The notes beneath the pieces are model-generated. The model saw nothing but the letters and a program-made list of their open reading frames with translations, had not been told where the DNA came from and did no database searches. The position numbers and the translations under genes were made by a program. Source: Mastigias papua (taxonomy: Eukaryota > Cnidaria > Scyphozoa > Rhizostomeae > Mastigiidae). From it: a stretch of 64,000 bases of DNA. This document shows positions 60,763 to 64,000 of this stretch, piece after piece. Each line of letters begins with the position of its first letter. Within the stretch, counting starts at the first letter, position 1. Location: positions 2,788,501 through 2,852,500 of the forward strand of contig OZ025271.1 in the NCBI GenBank assembly GCA_964019165.1. Direction: 5' to 3'.

Positions 60763-61115
60763 GCTTAGTACTAATAGCCCACTACATGCGGGCTTCCCTA
60801 GCCCCAGTTCAAAAGTTGCATATTAGCCTTGGACAGACTAACGCTGTGCCCCCATGAAAGTTGCTTGGTCTGGTCGTATAGGATCACGAGAACGTGACGT
60901 CATGGGCCTCTGCGATGGAGCACGTGACTTTCGGCCTTGCTTTGTGCAAATCGAAGAAAATTGCGAGAAAAAGTTGTGCAAAAAATGCTCCGATACCTGC
61001 GCTAGGCTACAGTGCAGTAAAGGGAAAGGAAGAAAATCAAGAAGCCCCGTAGCCTAGCGCAGGTATCTGAGCATTTTTTGCACAATTTTTTCTCGCAATT
61101 TTCTTCGATTTGCAC
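60763..61115. mobile_element. Foldback element, left part
   Basis: Starts GCTTAGTACTAATAGCCC after TA (60,761-60,762). The whole element (this part plus 63,514-63,694, about 534 bp) is one long imperfect hairpin with a loop of about 40 bases near 61,020. The BEL/Pao element has inserted near the start of its right arm. Confidence 0.85.
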
Positions 61116-61342
61116 TGTCAATTGTTACTCACAAAGACACATGACATTTAACACTCGTACCAGACTCCTGGTACCAGACTCCGTCATATATTACCTTTAC
61201 TTCCGATATTTTATTCTGTTCACATTAATCGCTCATAGAGGTCAGATATATCTTGCTATTTAGTATTACTTGTACAGTTTATTTTACTCGTTATGTATAT
61301 ATGTTGAGAAGCAGTTGTAATCTCTCTTCGACGTTCTTCACA
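61116..61342 (+). repeat. 5' LTR
   Basis: Begins TGTCAATTG, ends TTCACA, and is followed after two bases by the primer-binding-type sequence TTGGTGCCGTGACC. Confidence 0.95.
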
Positions 61343-61344
61343 AA

Positions 61345-61358
61345 TTGGTGCCGTGACC
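61345..61358 (+). promoter_or_regulatory. Primer-binding site
   Basis: TTGGTGCCGTGACC just inside the 5' LTR, the position and form expected for tRNA-primed reverse transcription. Confidence 0.75.
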
Positions 61359-61410
61359 AGGATTGGGTTTTTGCTGCTACACATTTACGTTCTGTCGTTT
61401 ATTCGCCAAC

Positions 61411-62457
61411 ATGCCGCCGAAGCAGAAATCCACGCTCGACAAACTACAGCAAGAGAGAAATCAACTTCGTCGTACATTCACGAAAATCTTCAATGAAGCA
61501 ACGCCGCTACTTACGAAATCGCCTCTAACAGACGACGAAATAGTCCTTTTAAAGTCGTCCTCGGAGCTATTAAACGATACGTTTACGGAAAGTCGCATCT
61601 TGGAGCGGGAATTAAGGTCCCTCGTTCTGGATGAGATTCAAGATGAGACTCAACGAAACGCATTCTTCGATGAGAGTGACACAGTCATACTACAAAATAA
61701 AGGTAAGCTCAATAAACTTTCACTGTTTATTGAAAAGTTAGGAAAACCTACTACGTCAGCGTCCTCTTCTTCCGATTACATGCTTTCACGTTCAAAATTA
61801 CCAGACCTAAACCTCCCAACTTTCGATGGCAATATTACTGAGTGGTTTGGGTTCTGGGAACGATTTCAATCCCAAGTGGGTAACTCTCCCGACTTGCCGA
61901 ATTCCGCTAAATTCACGTACCTTATGGGTCAGCTGAGAGGAGAGGCACTGGCTACTGTGAAAGGTTTAATTCCGTCTGATAAGAACTATTCGATACTTGC
62001 TACTACGTTACAAGAGAACTTTGGTTTGTCTAGACGAATTATTCGTGCACATGTTTTGAATTTACTCAAAATGCCAAGACCAACACTTGTTGCCAGTAGT
62101 TTACGCCATTTTTACAATTCTATGATGGGTGATCTCCGTTCATTAGAATCTCTTAAAATTGATATCGCAGCTTGTGCACCGTTTATAGTGCCTATTATGG
62201 AAGACAAGCTACCTGGTAAAGTTCTCAGTAGCATAGGGGATTGTGGTAAACAATCAACATTTAGCTTAAATGGTTTCATTGAAAAATTTAAAGGCTACAT
62301 TGCTCGCGAAGAACAGGCCTCAAGCGCAATCTGGCTAACTAGCCCCCAGGCTTCCTTAGAACCGTATGAACCCCCGTCTACTTTCAGCACGCTATCGGCT
62401 TCCGTTAACGTTTCGTTGCGCAGAACAGAACCTAGCCAAACTGTTGTCTCTGTTTGA
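61411..62457 (+). CDS. BEL/Pao gag (DUF1759-type), 3' end replaced
   Basis: Start chosen at ATG 61,411 (MPPKQKSTLDKL); an earlier in-frame ATG lies close to the primer-binding site. The N-terminal region is charged and helical. It is followed by LPDLNLPTFDGNITEWFGFW, KFTYLMGQLRGEALATVKGL and then SILATTLQENFG. These are the hallmark blocks of BEL/Pao gag (LPxLxLPxFxGxxxEWxxFWxxF, KFxYLxxxLxGxAxxxIxGL). The frame stays open to 62,457. The last 20 or so residues, however, lie beyond the deletion junction near 62,400 and are out-of-frame integrase-region sequence. The protein forms the particle that encloses element RNA. Confidence 0.88.
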   Translation: MPPKQKSTLDKLQQERNQLRRTFTKIFNEATPLLTKSPLTDDEIVLLKSSSELLNDTFTESRILERELRSLVLDEIQDETQRNAFFDESDTVILQNKGKLNKLSLFIEKLGKPTTSASSSSDYMLSRSKLPDLNLPTFDGNITEWFGFWERFQSQVGNSPDLPNSAKFTYLMGQLRGEALATVKGLIPSDKNYSILATTLQENFGLSRRIIRAHVLNLLKMPRPTLVASSLRHFYNSMMGDLRSLESLKIDIAACAPFIVPIMEDKLPGKVLSSIGDCGKQSTFSLNGFIEKFKGYIAREEQASSAIWLTSPQASLEPYEPPSTFSTLSASVNVSLRRTEPSQTVVSV

Positions 62458-63310
62458 TTCGCCTACTATTCAGCATACTTTCACCCACAAACGCATTACA
62501 TTTCGTTACATTCCAGCTCGCAGCCCCCATTGGGGAGGAGCCTATGAGAGGCTTATTGGATTGACAAAAACGTGTTTGAAGAAAGTACTCGGCCGCTCAC
62601 TCGTCACACTTTCTGAATTGTCTACACTAATTAAAGAAATTCAAGCCATCCTTAACGATCGCCCTCTCACTTACATCAATTCAGATATCCACGATCTTCA
62701 GCCGCTTACTCCAAGTCAACTGCTCTTCGGGTTCAATACCACACCTCTCCCATACCCTCCTTATGACGTCACGGAATCTTCGGATCCTACATTTGGAGAT
62801 AAAGCCGATATTTTACGCGCGCAGACTCGCAGATCTGCATTATATCATCATTTTTCTTCACGTTTCTGCAAAGAATACTTGTCGTTTCTTCGTGAAATTC
62901 ATTCGCTTCACCATCGCAAGCAGGCTACTACAGAAAACCTCATCAACGTTGGAGACATTGTTTTAGTGGCTGATATGAACAAACCGCGTCATCACTGGGA
63001 ACTTGGGCTCGTCCAGGAATTGATTTTCGGTACCGACAAACTTTGTAGGGCAGCAGTCATACGCACGCCACGTGGTCGTACCACTCGCTCCATTCTCAAA
63101 CTCTACCCGCTAGAGGTAAACGCTCGTAGTGAGATGCCACCAGAGGAACTTCCGAAAGCTTCGAACGAAAACTTGACAATTCCACGCCGTTTGCTTCGTA
63201 AAGCCGCATTCACAGCTAGAGACGCTATTGCAGCGCAGCTAATAGATACGAGTCGAGATTACCCTTTTTGCCGGGCCCCAGTGTCAATTGTTACTCACAA
63301 AGACACGTGA
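62420..63310 (+). pseudogene. BEL/Pao integrase C-terminal part with DUF5641 tail
   Basis: Open frame with FRYIPARSPHWGGAYERLIG, then TLIKEIQAILNDRPLTYINS, LTPSQLLFGFNT, GDIVLVADMNKPRHHWELGL and AAVIRTPRGRTTRSILKLYP. These are the C-terminal half of the integrase core and the DUF5641 domain of BEL/Pao polyproteins. The zinc-binding region and first catalytic residues are missing because the deletion joins this region to gag in a different frame. The stop codon lies 29 bp inside the 3' LTR. Confidence 0.88.
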
Positions 63311-63508
63311 CATTTAACACTCGTACCAGACTCCTGGTACCAGACTCCGTCATATATTATCTTTACTTCCGATATTTTATTCTGTTCGCATTAATCGCTC
63401 ATAGAGGTCAGATATATCTTGCTATTTAGTATTACTTGTACAGTTTATTTTACTCGTTATGTATATATGTTGAGAAGCAGTTGTAATCTCTCTTCGACGT
63501 TCTTCACA
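63282..63508 (+). repeat. 3' LTR
   Basis: Same length as the 5' LTR with about three substitutions (for example CACATG/CACGTG and TTCACA/TTCGCA inside). Confidence 0.95.
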
Positions 63509-63513
63509 TGCAC

Positions 63514-63694
63514 AATGCAAGGCCGAAAGTCACGTGCTCCATCGCAGAGGCCCATGACGTCACCTTCTCGTGATCCTATACGACCAGACCAAGCAACTTT
63601 CATGGGGGCACAGCGTTAGTCTGTCCAAGGCTAATATGCAACTTTTGAACTGGGGCTAGGGAAGCCCGCGTGTAGCGGGCTATTAGTACTAAGC
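63514..63694. mobile_element. Foldback element, right part
   Basis: Continues the hairpin after the BEL/Pao insertion and ends GGGCTATTAGTACTAAGC, followed by TA (63,695-63,696). The TA duplication and complementary ends suggest a Tc1/mariner-type or other TA-targeting MITE. Confidence 0.85.
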
Positions 63695-63696
63695 TA

Positions 63697-64000
63697 GTCT
63701 CTATTATACGAATTGTTGAATGCACAGAATTGTTTAAAATGCTCTCTACAATGAGACACTAATGAATCTACATGACATATTGTCTCCTGCTTCACTCAAC
63801 TCTAACTTAAGGAGTCTTGGAAATAATTTTAGGTTGTTATAACAGATACAATGTAGCACATGAATTGGCAGGTATGAGTGGTTCTGTTATTATGTAGGTG
63901 ACCACCAATCTTGTCCACAGAGGTACACAATCAAGTTTGATACATAAACGTAGGTGTAATACAACTGGAATCTGTGATAGGAATTGGTAGTTCAAGGTGA
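63697..64000. other. Unassigned right edge
   Basis: AT-rich. It may continue the interrupted LINE fragment, but I could not follow the protein across the foldback element. Confidence 0.4.

Larger units (their letters stand above)
61116..63508 (+). mobile_element. BEL/Pao LTR retrotransposon, internally deleted
   Basis: Two 227-bp LTRs (61,116-61,342 and 63,282-63,508) begin TGTCAATTG and end TTCACA, with about three differences. The 5-bp target duplication TGCAC lies at 61,111-61,115 and 63,509-63,513, and 5 bp is the usual size for this superfamily. The interior of about 1.94 kb encodes gag joined to the integrase C-terminal part. Protease, RT and RNase H are gone. It is a non-autonomous, fairly recent copy. 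Confidence 0.95.

Overview
This window is AT-rich nuclear DNA from an animal, most likely an invertebrate. The evidence is short exons with GT-AG boundaries, tRNA-headed SINEs, and remains of LINE, Penelope-like, BEL/Pao, hAT and PIF/Harbinger elements, with two long-monomer satellites. Nothing looks bacterial or organellar. I cannot name the species. No complete protein-coding gene is present; most of the window is repeat.

1-31,000: a giant inverted structure. Satellite 1 (monomer about 500-532 bp) runs in plus orientation from 1 to about 12,080 and in minus orientation from about 20,650 to 31,000. Its outer left part is organised as a five-monomer higher-order repeat of 2,606 bp. Between the arrays, about 9,180-15,398 and 17,083-23,400 are inverted copies of each other (about 98% identical where compared by eye). 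They flank a single-copy loop of about 1.7 kb. The loop holds minus-strand exons, including a decayed P2X7-cytoplasmic-domain-like gene. An internally deleted LINE (5,665-7,331) sits in the left array.

31,000-43,700: satellite 2 (106-114 bp monomer) in two main blocks. It is split by a hAT remnant that itself contains a smaller hAT-type MITE with a perfect 8-bp target duplication. It is split again by a compound insertion made of (TA)n tracts, a tandem tRNA-like/hammerhead-like repeat, a broken Penelope-like element with RT and GIY-YIG domains, and further hammerhead-like motifs. The two satellites are unrelated in overall sequence but share a box (TTGTGGGGACA preceded by an AC-rich ten-mer). 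The box also occurs in solo copies in the palindrome arms and as a cluster at 42.8-43.05 kb.

43,700-60,400: a long (TA)n tract, a PIF/Harbinger transposase remnant, then probably an ordinary minus-strand host gene with several small exons, one encoding a ZU5 domain. It is interspersed with inverted repeats, MITEs, a tRNA-type SINE and a TTAA-flanked element.

60,400-64,000: a LINE reverse-transcriptase fragment interrupted by a TA-flanked foldback element. A BEL/Pao retrotransposon with 227-bp LTRs and a 5-bp target duplication has inserted into that element; it retains gag and the integrase tail but has lost protease, RT and RNase H.
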